A stretch of 64,000 nt of DNA from Sphingopyxis sp. DBS4 (GTDB lineage Bacteria; Pseudomonadota; Alphaproteobacteria; Sphingomonadales; Sphingomonadaceae): NCBI RefSeq assembly GCF_024628865.1, contig NZ_CP102386.1:1-64000 (forward strand). Direction: 5' to 3'. The notes under the pieces were generated by a model, which saw only the letters and a program-made list of their open reading frames with translations, had not been told where the DNA came from and ran no database searches. Positions 18,846 through 26,617 of this stretch are shown here, in pieces. Made by a program: the position numbers and the translations under genes. How positions within the stretch are numbered: position 1 is the first letter of the stretch; every line of letters starts with the position of its first letter.

Positions 18846-19079
18846 ATGCTCGACACAACAGCGATCGGACAAATCATTCGCGACGAACGCAAGGCGCTTG
18901 GGCTCCGCCAGGATGAATTGGCGGCCGCAAGCGGGGTCGGGCTGCGCTTCCTTGTCGAACTCGAGCGAGGCAAGGCGACAGCCCAGATCGGTAAAGTCAT
19001 CGCGGTCCTTGCAGCATTGGGCTGTGAACTCCAGATCCGGCGACCGGATGGGATCGTGATGGCGGGCCGGCCAGTATGA
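18846..19079 (+). CDS. HipB-like XRE transcriptional repressor/antitoxin
   Basis: The 77-residue protein is almost only a helix-turn-helix: GQIIRDERKALGLRQDELAAASGVGLRFLVELERGKATAQIGKVIAVLAALGCELQI is the arrangement of HipB, the antitoxin and autorepressor of HipA kinases, including the short beta C-terminus (LQIRRPDG). Three palindromic operators precede it. The stop overlaps an ATG (ATGA at 19076) of a 44-residue frame that shows no HipA motif, so the expected toxin gene is missing or replaced. It may be an orphan regulator or a remnant of a hipBA module. Confidence 0.82.
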   Translation: MLDTTAIGQIIRDERKALGLRQDELAAASGVGLRFLVELERGKATAQIGKVIAVLAALGCELQIRRPDGIVMAGRPV

Positions 19080-19210
19080 CTACCGATATCCGGGGCGCCA
19101 TCATCGCTGGGATCGAAGTGCCCGGACTTGAGGATGTGTCTCGTCTTGGCGATTTGCCGATGATTGTGCTCGACCGGGCGGACCGGCTTGCGCTGAAGCT
19201 GGGAACATAG
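19076..19210 (+). CDS. Small protein coupled to the HipB-like gene, unknown
   Basis: A 44-residue frame starts on the ATGA overlapping the repressor stop and ends at TAG 19208-19210. It encodes MTTDIRGAIIAGIEVPGLED and ends LDRADRLALKLGT. The overlap and normal GC-rich codon use support translation, and the position is where hipA would begin, but no HipA feature is visible. Right after its stop the sequence becomes strongly AT-rich, so it may be the truncated start of a longer lost gene. Confidence 0.4.
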   Translation: MTTDIRGAIIAGIEVPGLEDVSRLGDLPMIVLDRADRLALKLGT

Positions 19211-19330
19211 AGGGAGTGATTTTATAACATATTGATATAAAAGGATAAAAGACTGATAATGATGATTATGTTAAATATAATCTTAGAAAGCGCGATATTC
19301 TAGGGTCCACATCACATGCAGCACAAATGC
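19211..19330. other. AT-rich island in GC-rich surroundings
   Basis: About 100 bp (roughly 19220-19300) consist mostly of A and T, including ATAACATATTGATATAAAAG and a small inverted repeat GATTAT-N7-ATAATC, although flanking DNA is above 60% GC. No gene is seen. It marks a junction between the repressor module and the next toxin-antitoxin pair and may be foreign DNA or a promoter-rich junction. Confidence 0.5.
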
Positions 19331-19539
19331 GTTATGTTAGGTGAAGCATTCGACGGATAGCGCAGATACTCCGTTCCATCCCAACGACGATAGACGAAAT
19401 CGCCCTCGATCAGCGCCTGGGTCAACTGACGATCGCCGCCGCTGCATGTCGCCATCACAAGCGCACGGCTCGAACCCGAAACGGGTTTCAACAGCTTCGC
19501 CAGGGCCGACCACGTTAAGCGGGTTTGGCACATTATCAT
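19312..19539 (-). other. Weak open frame, possible gene remnant
   Basis: A minus-strand frame of about 75 residues contains RLTWSALAKLLKPVSGSSRA, LVMATCSGGDRQLTQALIEG and VYRRWDGTEYL, ending LCCM. It has protein-like composition but I do not recognise a family, and there is no clear ribosome binding site. It may be a remnant of a longer gene or not coding. Confidence 0.25.
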
Positions 19540-19628
19540 GATTATGCCACAAATGCGATCTTGTTGTTCAAATGGCGTTTCGTGCCTATATTGCAACCAC
19601 GACGCACAATTCTCGTTTGGAGCCACCC

Positions 19629-19874
19629 ATGACGATACAGGTCAATATCACGCCCAACGGACGGATGAGCCTTCCCGCCGATCTGCGCAAGCGGCTCGGC
19701 TTGACCGAAGGCGGCGCGGTGTTTCTGGAAGAAACGGATGATGGTGTGGTCCTGCGCACCGCGGCCCAAGCCGTCGCCCGTGCGAAAGCGATTGCCCAGC
19801 GGTTCACCGAAGGAAAGCCCGAAGCCTCCGTAGATGCGTTCCTTGCGAACCGCGTCGCGGAGAGCGGTGAATGA
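19629..19874 (+). CDS. AbrB/MazE-type antitoxin
   Basis: The 81-residue protein MTIQVNITPNGRMSLPADLR with KRLGLTEGGAVFLEE is a swapped-hairpin AbrB DNA-binding domain (residues 1-45), followed by a C-terminal helix region that would neutralise the toxin. The start at 19629 is chosen because it begins the domain; longer frames add an unrelated leader. Its stop overlaps the start of the PIN-domain toxin by ATGA, the usual vapBC-like coupling. Confidence 0.87.
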   Translation: MTIQVNITPNGRMSLPADLRKRLGLTEGGAVFLEETDDGVVLRTAAQAVARAKAIAQRFTEGKPEASVDAFLANRVAESGE

Positions 19875-20269
19875 ACGAGGTCGTTCTGGACGCTTCGGCG
19901 CTGCTGGCGATGTTGCAGGACGAACCGGGCGGCGCGAAGGTCGCCGGGGTGATCGCCTCGTCGCGGATCAGCGCCATCAACTATGCCGAAGTCGTAAGCC
20001 ATTACATCCGGCTCGGGATGCCCGAACGCGAGGTCGATGCGATGCTCGATCCGCTGCCCATGACGATCGTGCCGGCGGACAAGGCGTTGGGCCAGCTCGC
20101 GGGCCGCCTGCGCGCCGTCACCGCCGAAGCCGGGCTATCGCTGGGAGACCGCTTCTGCCTCGCCCTCGCCCGCCGCGACGGCCTCCCCGCCTGGACGGCT
20201 GATACGGCATGGAAAAACATTGCCGATGCCGCCAAGGTCGGGGTGGTGCTGGTCCGCAATCATCAATGA
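19871..20269 (+). CDS. vapC: PIN-domain ribonuclease toxin (VapC-like)
   Basis: This 132-residue PIN protein begins MNEVVLDASALLAMLQDEPG with the first catalytic Asp (D7). NYAEVVSHYIRLG carries the conserved Glu, and LGDRFCLALARRDGLPAWTADTAW carries the two later Asp residues. VapC toxins are Mg-dependent endoribonucleases that cut specific RNAs, often initiator tRNA or 23S rRNA. It is translationally coupled to the AbrB-type antitoxin. All four acidic positions look intact, so it should be active. Confidence 0.88.
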   Translation: MNEVVLDASALLAMLQDEPGGAKVAGVIASSRISAINYAEVVSHYIRLGMPEREVDAMLDPLPMTIVPADKALGQLAGRLRAVTAEAGLSLGDRFCLALARRDGLPAWTADTAWKNIADAAKVGVVLVRNHQ

Positions 20270-20293
20270 TGTCTGTCATGCCTTGGAGGATTC

Positions 20294-20530
20294 ATGGGAA
20301 CTGCTGATCCTTGGGAAGGCGCGTCGGAACGGGCGGATGCCGTCCGCGACAGCGCAGCCGATTTCGTGACGATGACGGCACGGATGATCGCCGAAATAAA
20401 ATGTGAAGCGGCGGCGCTGCGGGATGGTGGCGCCAACGAATTCGATCCTCGCATCATCGCGCTGGCGAACGATTTTGTTCGCATCGAGGCGGTCATCGGC
20501 CTTCGGGCGGAAATTAACAAGCGGATATGA
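20294..20530 (+). CDS. Small hypothetical protein
   Basis: A 78-residue frame starts at an ATG preceded by TTGGAGGATTC, a strong ribosome binding site, 24 bp after the toxin stop. It is rich in Ala, Glu and Asp and probably all helical (ADAVRDSAADFVTMTARMIA, FVRIEAVIGLRAEINKRI). I do not recognise a family. The position suggests co-transcription with the toxin-antitoxin pair. Confidence 0.55.
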   Translation: MGTADPWEGASERADAVRDSAADFVTMTARMIAEIKCEAAALRDGGANEFDPRIIALANDFVRIEAVIGLRAEINKRI

Positions 20531-20546
20531 TCCGCCGCGCCGTGGA

Positions 20547-20714
20547 TCAGCGGTTCCGGGCAGTCCCCTTCCCTTGGGGCGGCGCGCGCTGATCGGTGGA
20601 GCGACCATGGGGCAGCAAAGGGGATTCGGCCGCCTCTTTTTCGCGGCGCGCTCGTTCCTCATAATAGCGCAGGCTGTCCGCGTGCCTTGCAAACAAGAAG
20701 CCCTCTTCGCTCAT
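20547..20714 (-). CDS. Possible small protein, unknown
   Basis: A 55-residue minus-strand frame reads MSEEGFLFARHADSLRYYEE then RARREKEAAES with a Pro/Arg-rich tail. The N-terminal half looks like a charged helix with protein-like composition. It converges on the small gene at 20294-20530. The ribosome binding site is poor and no family is recognised. Confidence 0.28.
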   Translation of the reverse strand: MSEEGFLFARHADSLRYYEERARREKEAAESPLLPHGRSTDQRAPPQGKGTARNR

Positions 20715-20740
20715 GCCACGCCCATAGCCTGAAAGCGGCC

Positions 20741-20970
20741 TTGTTGCGAATCAATTGCACATTCGATCAGAATGTCGATCGCCAGTTGGAAGGGCAGTCG
20801 CTCGACCGGGTTTTCACCGAGAAGGCTTCGGGCAAGGACGTCAACCGGCCCCAACTCGACGCCATGCTGACCTTCGCCCGCGAAGGCGATACCGATGTGG
20901 TCCACAGCATGGATCGGCTTGCGCGCAAGCTCGATGACCTGCGAAAGTTGGTCCAGTCCCTCACCAAAAG
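20741..20970 (+). pseudogene. Serine recombinase (resolvase/invertase) fragment
   Basis: The frame reads FDQNVDRQLEGQSLDRVFTE, KASGKDVNRPQLDAML, FAREGDTDVVHSMDRLARKL and DDLRKLVQSLTKR, residues about 15-95 of a Tn3-type resolvase catalytic domain. The N-terminal strand with the catalytic Ser is missing or altered (RINCTFDQN where RVS/STxDQN is usual), and the C-terminal helix-turn-helix domain is absent. After 20970 the sequence is unrelated. It is a relic of a transposon or plasmid resolution system at the edge of the toxin-antitoxin patch. Confidence 0.75.
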
Positions 20971-21070
20971 ATGCGCGATGCGAGCGACGAGTATGTCTAT
21001 GATGAAGCCTCTGGCGAATGGCTCCTCACCGTCCCGGCAGTCGAGTGGGATATACCGATCTTCGCAACAC

Positions 21071-22003
21071 TCAGGATATTTGCGACGTCCGTTGATATAG
21101 ATGTTCGATGTCGCTTGGCCTGGCGAGATCGTGGCCCGGGCTCATCACCGCGGCAGCGCCAGCCGCAATGCCGAAACGGAATGCTTCGCCCATCTCCCAG
21201 CCGATCGAGATCGCAAAGAGCATGGCGGACAGGAAGCTGTCGCCGGCGCCGACCGCGCTTTTCGCCTCGATGGGGGCTACGGGCAGGAAAAGCGGTCCAG
21301 CGGTGCTCGCAAGGATCGCGCCTTCATGGCCCATGGTGACGGCGACATGGGCGGCTCGTCCGGATTGAACGATTTCGCTTGCCGCATCGGCGATTTCGTC
21401 GGGATTGGCGAGTTCGAGTCCGGTCAGCTGCCGCAGCTCGCCGATGCTGGGCTTGACGAGAAAGACGCCGCCTTCATCAAGGCCGCCCTTGAGGCCAGGG
21501 CCTGAACTGTCGAGGACGACGGGAATATTGCGACGGCGCATTATTGCCACGACCCGACCATAAAAATCGTCGGGCATGCCGGGTGGCAGCGAACCGCTCA
21601 GGACCATGAAGTTGCACTGCGCGGTTTCAAGCTGGTCAAGGCAGGCCTGCCATTCGGCTGGCTGGATGGTCGGCCCCGGTGGAACGAAACGATACTCCTT
21701 GCCGCTTTCGAGTTCGAGTACGGCGGATGCGACACGGGTATGGCCCGCGATGTGGATGCGATTGTGGACGAGTTGATGCAGATCGAGCAGGCCGTCCAGG
21801 GCATCGCCTGTGGCGCCGCCCGCCATATAATAGCTTCGGGCATTGCCGCCGAGGCGAACGAAGACCCGAGCGACGTTGATTCCGCCGCCGCCTGGACTGT
21901 AGAATTCGGATTTGGTCCGCATCTTGCGCGTGTGGAAAATACGATCGACTTCATAGGCGACGTCGATCGTGGGGTTCAGGGTCAGGGTGGCGATGTTCGT
22001 CAT
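21071..22003 (-). CDS. pfkB: PfkB-family phosphofructokinase
   Basis: From MTNIATLTLNPTIDVAYEVD the protein has 310 residues, the size of PfkB/FruK/LacC sugar-phosphate kinases. GGGGINVARVFVRLGG is the N-terminal signature, VLSGSLPPGMP is mid-protein, and SAVGAGDSFLSAMLFA holds the catalytic GAGD with the base Asp. LTLNPTID at the start is typical of 6-phosphofructokinase II and 1-phosphofructokinase. It phosphorylates fructose-6-phosphate or a similar sugar phosphate with ATP. The frame extends to 22045 but the domain begins at 22003. It diverges from the nuclease gene at 22169 over a 165-bp shared promoter region in which I see no TACGTA. Confidence 0.88.
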   Translation of the reverse strand: MTNIATLTLNPTIDVAYEVDRIFHTRKMRTKSEFYSPGGGGINVARVFVRLGGNARSYYMAGGATGDALDGLLDLHQLVHNRIHIAGHTRVASAVLELESGKEYRFVPPGPTIQPAEWQACLDQLETAQCNFMVLSGSLPPGMPDDFYGRVVAIMRRRNIPVVLDSSGPGLKGGLDEGGVFLVKPSIGELRQLTGLELANPDEIADAASEIVQSGRAAHVAVTMGHEGAILASTAGPLFLPVAPIEAKSAVGAGDSFLSAMLFAISIGWEMGEAFRFGIAAGAAAVMSPGHDLARPSDIEHLYQRTSQIS

Positions 22004-22168
22004 CCGCCAATTGAACGGGCTGGGTGCATTCCGGTCTATCCGCAATATCCCCCATTCGTTCCGCTGGCGCGACGGGCAGCGCGCATTAAGGAAAATCTCT
22101 CATAGCGGGAGCACATCGCGTCACTATGGTGTCGCGGATCAGAACCCTGCTAATTGGGAGCGCGTGCA

Positions 22169-23773
22169 GTGACGAGCAATGAGCCGAAAATCACCTTCCA
22201 CGGCGCCGCAGGGACAGTCACTGGTTCGTGCATGGAACTCGAATATGATGGCCGCGCGATCCTGATTGATTGCGGCCTGTTCCAGGGCCCCCGGACGCTT
22301 GAGACACTCAATCGCGAGCCCTTTTCGTTCGATGCACGCAAGATTGCCGCCGTCGTCCTCACGCACGCGCATATCGACCATAGCGGCCTGTTGCCAAAGC
22401 TGGTCGCCGAGGGCTTCAGGGGGCCGGTCTATGCGACGCCGCAAACGCGCGATCTTCTCTACCACATGCTGCCCGATGCCGGGCGCATTCAGGAAAGCGA
22501 AGCGGAACGCCGTAACCGGCGCAGGGATCGCAAGGACGAGGAGCCGGTCGAGCCGATCTATACCGAGGCCGATTCCAAGGCGGCCTATGACCAGATAGAG
22601 ACGGTGGCGCTCAACAAGTGGTTCCAGCCCGCGCGGGGCTTCACGGCCCGGTTGTGGAATGCCGGCCACATTCTCGGATCGACCTCCGTCGAGATGCAGA
22701 TCGGCGAAACGCGCTTACTCTTTTCCGGCGATCTTGGACCTGACCACAAGGCTTTCCACGCCGATCCTGAGGGACCGTCGGGGCTCGATCATGTGATCTG
22801 CGAAAGCACCTATGGCGACCGGGTCCGCGAGGATTTAACGATCGAGCAGCGCCGCACGCTTCTGGAAGCTGAAATCAAGGCGGCGCTGACGCGCGGCGGC
22901 AATCTCGTCATCCCGGTGTTCGCGCTGGAGCGAACGCAGGAACTGCTCCTCGACATCGCCATGCTCATCAATACCGGACGTCTGGCCCACCCCCAGGTGT
23001 TCATCGATTCTCCCCTGGCGACGCGGGCGACCGAGGTGTTCGCGAAGCACGCCGGGGAGCTTGAGGACATGGGCTCGGGCGAGATCTTCCACCATCCGTC
23101 CTTCCACTATGTCCTGAACGCCGCGGAATCGATGCGGCTCAACAGTCTGTCCGGCGCCATCATCATGGCGGCTTCGGGCATGTGCGAGGCCGGGCGCATC
23201 CGCCATCACCTGCGCCATAATCTGGGGCGAAGGGAATCGACGATCCTGTTCGTCGGCTTCCAGGCGGCCGGGTCGCTCGGCCGGACCATTCTCGATGGCG
23301 CCAACCGCGTGCGGATCTGGGGTCAGGACGTCGCCGTTCGTGCCCAGATCCGCCGGATCGACTCCTATTCAGCGCATGCTGACCAGCAGGATCTTCAGCG
23401 ATGGATCAAGGCGCGGCAGCCGATCGAGGGCAGCCTCTTCCTGAGCCACGGCGAGTCCGGATCGGTCGAGACATTTCGCCGGTTGCTGCAATCGGACGGG
23501 ACGGCGGCGTCGATCATCGCCCCGAAGCTGGGCGAGACCTATGCGCTTCCCGCGCGCGCGCCGGCGCGGCGCCTCAAGACGGGCGACCCCGAACTGCAAG
23601 GCGCAGTCGGGCGCGACTGGCAGAATGACTATGCCGATTTCTCGATCCGCCTGAAAAAGGAGCTCCAGGGTATCGAGAGCGCCTCGGAACGGCGCGAAGC
23701 CCTTGCGCGGATGTCCGAGGTTCTTCGCTCGTACCAGAGGCACCGGGACAAGCGGAAAGCGCGGAACGGTTAG
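22169..23773 (+). CDS. Metallo-beta-lactamase/beta-CASP RNA-processing nuclease
   Basis: The protein of about 534 residues starts with TSNEPKITFHGAAGTVTGSC, a beta-CASP (CPSF73/YSH1-like) N-terminus. VVLTHAHIDHSGLLPKL has the zinc-binding HxHxDH motif; NAGHILGSTSV, FSGDLGP, FIDSPLATRATEVF, IMAASGMCEAGRI and SYSAHADQQ are the later motifs. These enzymes act on RNA as endo- or 5'-exonucleases. A GTG start at 22169 is preferred because GGGAG lies just upstream; a TTG at 22154 is in frame. The same protein type is common beside Usp and PHA genes in such stress islands. Its promoter is shared with pfkB, divergently. Confidence 0.88.
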   Translation: MTSNEPKITFHGAAGTVTGSCMELEYDGRAILIDCGLFQGPRTLETLNREPFSFDARKIAAVVLTHAHIDHSGLLPKLVAEGFRGPVYATPQTRDLLYHMLPDAGRIQESEAERRNRRRDRKDEEPVEPIYTEADSKAAYDQIETVALNKWFQPARGFTARLWNAGHILGSTSVEMQIGETRLLFSGDLGPDHKAFHADPEGPSGLDHVICESTYGDRVREDLTIEQRRTLLEAEIKAALTRGGNLVIPVFALERTQELLLDIAMLINTGRLAHPQVFIDSPLATRATEVFAKHAGELEDMGSGEIFHHPSFHYVLNAAESMRLNSLSGAIIMAASGMCEAGRIRHHLRHNLGRRESTILFVGFQAAGSLGRTILDGANRVRIWGQDVAVRAQIRRIDSYSAHADQQDLQRWIKARQPIEGSLFLSHGESGSVETFRRLLQSDGTAASIIAPKLGETYALPARAPARRLKTGDPELQGAVGRDWQNDYADFSIRLKKELQGIESASERREALARMSEVLRSYQRHRDKRKARNG

Positions 23774-23834
23774 ATTTTCTCAGCGACGCGGCAATCGGGA
23801 TAGACGGATCGAGCCTGGAGCGGATTAGGGAACC

Positions 23835-23840
23835 TACGTA
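23835..23840. promoter_or_regulatory. Candidate FixJ-type box (TACGTA) upstream of the YdcH-like gene
   Basis: TACGTA in AACCTACGTATCGG, 57 bp before the ATG at 23898. It overlaps GGAAC-N16-CGTG (from 23829), one base off the EcfG general-stress promoter GGAAC-N16/17-CGTT, so the site could serve either input. Confidence 0.5.
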
Positions 23841-23897
23841 TCGGCGCGCCGTGGCGCGTCTCCTATCACGCTTGCATCAAAGCCAACGGAGTAAAAC

Positions 23898-24140
23898 ATG
23901 TCGAATACACCGCATACCTTGGGCGAAGAGTTTCCGGACCAGATGGACAAGATCCACGCGCTAAAAGTTTCAGACCCGATCTTTGCGCAGCTGCTCGCCA
24001 CTTATGATGAAGTAAACGACGAGATTCATGTGGCCGAAACCAACGTTCAGCCGACATCGCAGGATCGTGAGACCGAGCTGCGCAAGCGCCGCCTGTCGAT
24101 CAAGGACCAGATCGCCGAAGCGCTTTCACAGGCAGCCTGA
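23898..24140 (+). CDS. YdcH-like (DUF465) small protein
   Basis: The 80-residue protein begins MSNTPHTLGEEFPDQMDKIH and ends RKRRLSIKDQIAEALSQA. The pattern LGEEFP...I..L...D..F..L...Y...N..I and the C-terminal LRKRRLSIKDQI are those of YdcH/DUF465 proteins: short, helical and of unknown function. A TACGTA box lies 57 bp upstream. It precedes the cytochrome c gene at 24302 by 161 bp. Confidence 0.8.
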   Translation: MSNTPHTLGEEFPDQMDKIHALKVSDPIFAQLLATYDEVNDEIHVAETNVQPTSQDRETELRKRRLSIKDQIAEALSQAA

Positions 24141-24301
24141 TCGGTAGACAGCGGCCGGGCGCGCGGCGTCCGGCCGCCTTCCGCGCAAGCGTTGTGCGAA
24201 AATGAGGAGGGGGCGAGAGAATGATCCTACGCCCTCAACGCAGTTGAATAGCGGCAGAATTGGGTCTGTTGAGAAGTTCTTGCCATTCAGGGTCATCCAG
24301 C

Positions 24302-24682
24302 ATGTGGAAGAAATCCATTGCAATCGGCCTGTTGCTGACGGGAGCCTCTACCTTCGCGGCTGCCAGCGACGCAGGAGAAGTATCTCAAGGTCGCGAACTG
24401 GCGGAGCGGCGATGCGCGAGTTGTCACGCCATCGGCGAAACCAATGCGAGTCCCAACGTGCTCGCGCCACCGTTTCGCAATCTCTACAGGCAATATCCGG
24501 TCGACGCTTTGCGGCCTGCGTTCCTGAAGGGTCTTGAGGTCGGTCACCGTGATATGCCGCGCTTTGTCCTGACGCCGCAGGAGGTGACGGACATCATCGC
24601 GTTCCTTCATGAGCTCAACCCATGCCGCAAACCTTCGTCGGATGACACGGCCATGGCGCGGTGTTTCGCGCCCATGGAATGA
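24302..24682 (+). CDS. Periplasmic class I cytochrome c
   Basis: The 126-residue precursor begins MWKKSIAIGLLLTGASTFAA, a Sec signal peptide, and then has one heme site RRCASCHAIGE with an axial Met probably in HRDMPRF. It is a small monoheme cytochrome c, about 105 residues when mature. Two further cysteines near the C-terminus (NPCRKPSS and MARCFAP) are unusual and may form a disulfide. It could carry electrons to a terminal oxidase or sensor under low oxygen. It is convergent with the Usp gene at 24764. The start is set by the signal peptide. Confidence 0.87.
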   Translation: MWKKSIAIGLLLTGASTFAAASDAGEVSQGRELAERRCASCHAIGETNASPNVLAPPFRNLYRQYPVDALRPAFLKGLEVGHRDMPRFVLTPQEVTDIIAFLHELNPCRKPSSDDTAMARCFAPME

Positions 24683-24710
24683 TGGATAATCCGGAATTTG
24701 GAGAGAGCCG

Positions 24711-24723
24711 GTGCATCACCGAC
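24711..24723. terminator. Hairpin between convergent genes
   Basis: CGGTG-CAT-CACCG, a 5-bp GC stem with a 3-nt loop, lies in the 81-bp gap between the convergent cytochrome and Usp genes. There is no T-run, so it is at best a weak or Rho-assisted terminator. Confidence 0.3.
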
Positions 24724-24763
24724 GCCCCCTCCTTAGCCAGATGGATGCTCTGCTTCTCCGCCG

Positions 24764-25591
24764 TCAACGCGACATCAGGACAGGCAGGCCGACGTCGTCG
24801 ATCAGGTCGCGCGTGACGCCGCCCAGCAGAATATCGCGTACCCGCGAATGGGCAAAGGCGCCGATGGCGAGAAGGTCCGCTCCAGTTTCGTTTGCAAAAT
24901 CCTGGAGGGCCACGGAAACGCGCCGGCCGGTCGAACTCACCACATGAACGTCGACCTTGAAGCCGTGGCGGGCGAGGTGGCGGGCAATATCCGAGCCGGG
25001 AGCGGGACCGTGACCTTCGGCAGTCGGTTCCGGATCCACACAGACCACGTCGATGACGGCGCCCGGATCGGCAACATCGATAAGATCCCGGGCAGCGCGG
25101 CGCGCTTCGCTCGAGGCGTCCCATCCCAGAACGGCGCGGCCCACGCGTTCGAGCCTTGCCTCGTCCGGCAGGACCAGGACGGGTCCGCCCGATCCCGTCA
25201 CGGCGGCCTGCAGGCTCCGGCGACGCAGTTTCTGGTTCTCGAAGGCCGAAGCACCGCCGATCAGCAGAAGATCGGCATAACGTCCTTCAACACGTGACAC
25301 GCCGCCGAGATAGGCAAGGGCGTCCGCGACGGGACGGATCTCGACGGGGATCGGCGCGTCTTCCACGGCGGCCTTCACCGTTTCCGTGCGGCGCTTCGCT
25401 TCGTCATCGATGCGATCCAGGATCACCGGATAATAATCGAAGGGTGGCAACACAGCAGCATTGTCGAAAATGTCCATCATCAAGGATATTGCGAGATGCG
25501 CCTCCTGCGCGGCGGCGAACGCCGTGGCGCGCTCGATGAAGCCGCGGGCGGCCTCTCCATTGTCCACGATTGCGACGAGGTCTTTCAGCAT
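24764..25591 (-). CDS. Universal stress protein (tandem, about 275 residues)
   Basis: The protein starts MLKDLVAIVDNGEAARGFIE and has a first Usp-like half without a clear ATP loop (ADLLLIGGASAFENQKLRRR, VLVLPDE). The second half starts AVLGWDASSEARRAARDLID and ends ADLLAIGAFAHSRVRDILLG then GLPVLMSR. The GAFAHSRVRDILLGGVTRDLI block is shared almost word for word with the Usps at 31700 and 36132, so the three form one paralogous set. It lies downstream of the antiporter with a 51-bp gap, the last gene of the ATPase-Usp-antiporter-Usp series. A CTCCTT stretch just upstream on the plus strand gives a minus-strand AAGGAGG binding site. Confidence 0.87.
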   Translation of the reverse strand: MLKDLVAIVDNGEAARGFIERATAFAAAQEAHLAISLMMDIFDNAAVLPPFDYYPVILDRIDDEAKRRTETVKAAVEDAPIPVEIRPVADALAYLGGVSRVEGRYADLLLIGGASAFENQKLRRRSLQAAVTGSGGPVLVLPDEARLERVGRAVLGWDASSEARRAARDLIDVADPGAVIDVVCVDPEPTAEGHGPAPGSDIARHLARHGFKVDVHVVSSTGRRVSVALQDFANETGADLLAIGAFAHSRVRDILLGGVTRDLIDDVGLPVLMSR

Positions 25592-25642
25592 GTTTTCCTC
25601 CTTCTCGGTTGACCAAGTTCCACTCGCTAGGGCCGGTGGATG

Positions 25643-26611
25643 TTATGTGCGCTGTATGATGAGGTAGCTGAGATAGGCGGCGTAAAAGCTGACGAAGAGG
25701 CCGCCCTCGAACCGCGAAATCTGGCGCCCGCTGACGAAAACCGGAATGCAGAACAGCGCAACGCCCAGCATGACCGGTATGTCGATGCGGATGAGATGAC
25801 TGCTGACATCAACCCCATGGGCCGGGATGAGGCAGGTCACGCCCAGGATTATGAGAATGTTGTAGACGCTGCTTCCGATCAGGTTGCCGATCGCGATGTC
25901 GCGCTCGCCGCGGATCGTGGAGATGATCGTGGTCACGAGTTCGGGTGCTGAGGTGCCAATGGCAACGATGGTCAAGCCGATGAAGGCGTCCGACACATGC
26001 CAGAGACGTGCCAGGTCGACAGCACTTTCAACGAGCCAGTCGGCGCCGACAACGATGATGACGAGACCGACCGCGAGCATCAGCATCTCGGTCGCCGCCT
26101 GACGGTTGGCGAGGCGCCGGGGCCCGAACTCACGGGCGAACTCCAGCTTGACCTTGAGGCTCTCTCGCCGGGCTGCGCGGATGACCGCCAGCGTGAATGC
26201 CGCGCCCATGGTGACGAGCAGGAGGCCCTCCAACCGCGAGAGCGTGCCGTCCCAGGCGAAGGCGAGCAGCGTGGCGGCGGCAATGACAATCGCGGGGAGC
26301 TCCAGACGCAGGGTCTGCATTTGGATCGCCAGCGGCTGCAATGCGGCGCTGAGGCCAAGGATCAGGAGGATATTGACCGTGTTCGTGCCGGCGATGTTCC
26401 CGATCGCGAGCGAGCCGTTGCCTTGTATGGCGGCCTCGATGCCAACGGCCAGCTCCGGCGTGCTCGTTCCAAGCGCAACCACGGTAAGGCCAATCAGCAG
26501 GGGTGAAATGCCAAGGCGGGCTGCCAGTGCCGCGCCGCCTCTTACGAGCAGTTCGGCACCGGCGATCAACGCGGCAAGCCCGACACCAATCCAGACGATT
26601 GCATGAGCCAT
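25643..26611 (-). CDS. Calcium/sodium antiporter (CaCA superfamily, YrbG-like)
   Basis: The 322-residue protein is almost entirely membrane-spanning (about ten helices). It has the two inverted alpha-repeats of Na+/Ca2+ exchangers: GTSTPELAVGIEAAIQGNG with GNIAGTNTVNILLILG (about 45-90), and GTSAPELVTTIISTIRGERD with GNLIGSSVYNILIILG (about 215-260). A hydrophilic loop of about 40 residues (RAARRESLKVKLEFAREFG) separates the halves. Such proteins export Ca2+ in exchange for Na+ or H+. The gene starts 6 bp after the Usp at 26618 ends and lies in line with the P-type ATPase, so this cluster links cation transport to stress. Confidence 0.9.
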   Translation of the reverse strand: MAHAIVWIGVGLAALIAGAELLVRGGAALAARLGISPLLIGLTVVALGTSTPELAVGIEAAIQGNGSLAIGNIAGTNTVNILLILGLSAALQPLAIQMQTLRLELPAIVIAAATLLAFAWDGTLSRLEGLLLVTMGAAFTLAVIRAARRESLKVKLEFAREFGPRRLANRQAATEMLMLAVGLVIIVVGADWLVESAVDLARLWHVSDAFIGLTIVAIGTSAPELVTTIISTIRGERDIAIGNLIGSSVYNILIILGVTCLIPAHGVDVSSHLIRIDIPVMLGVALFCIPVFVSGRQISRFEGGLFVSFYAAYLSYLIIQRT

Positions 26612-26617
26612 TGGCGG

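Noticed and set aside
20742-20755. FNR/FixK-like box TTGTT-N4-ATCAA
   Set aside because: One mismatch, and it stands at a recombinase fragment with no relevant gene downstream. I found no other FNR/FixK box before the stress genes.
23829-23853. EcfG-type promoter GGAAC-N16-CGTG
   Set aside because: One mismatch in the -10 part, and no similar element before the other stress genes I checked; kept only as an alternative in the site entry.
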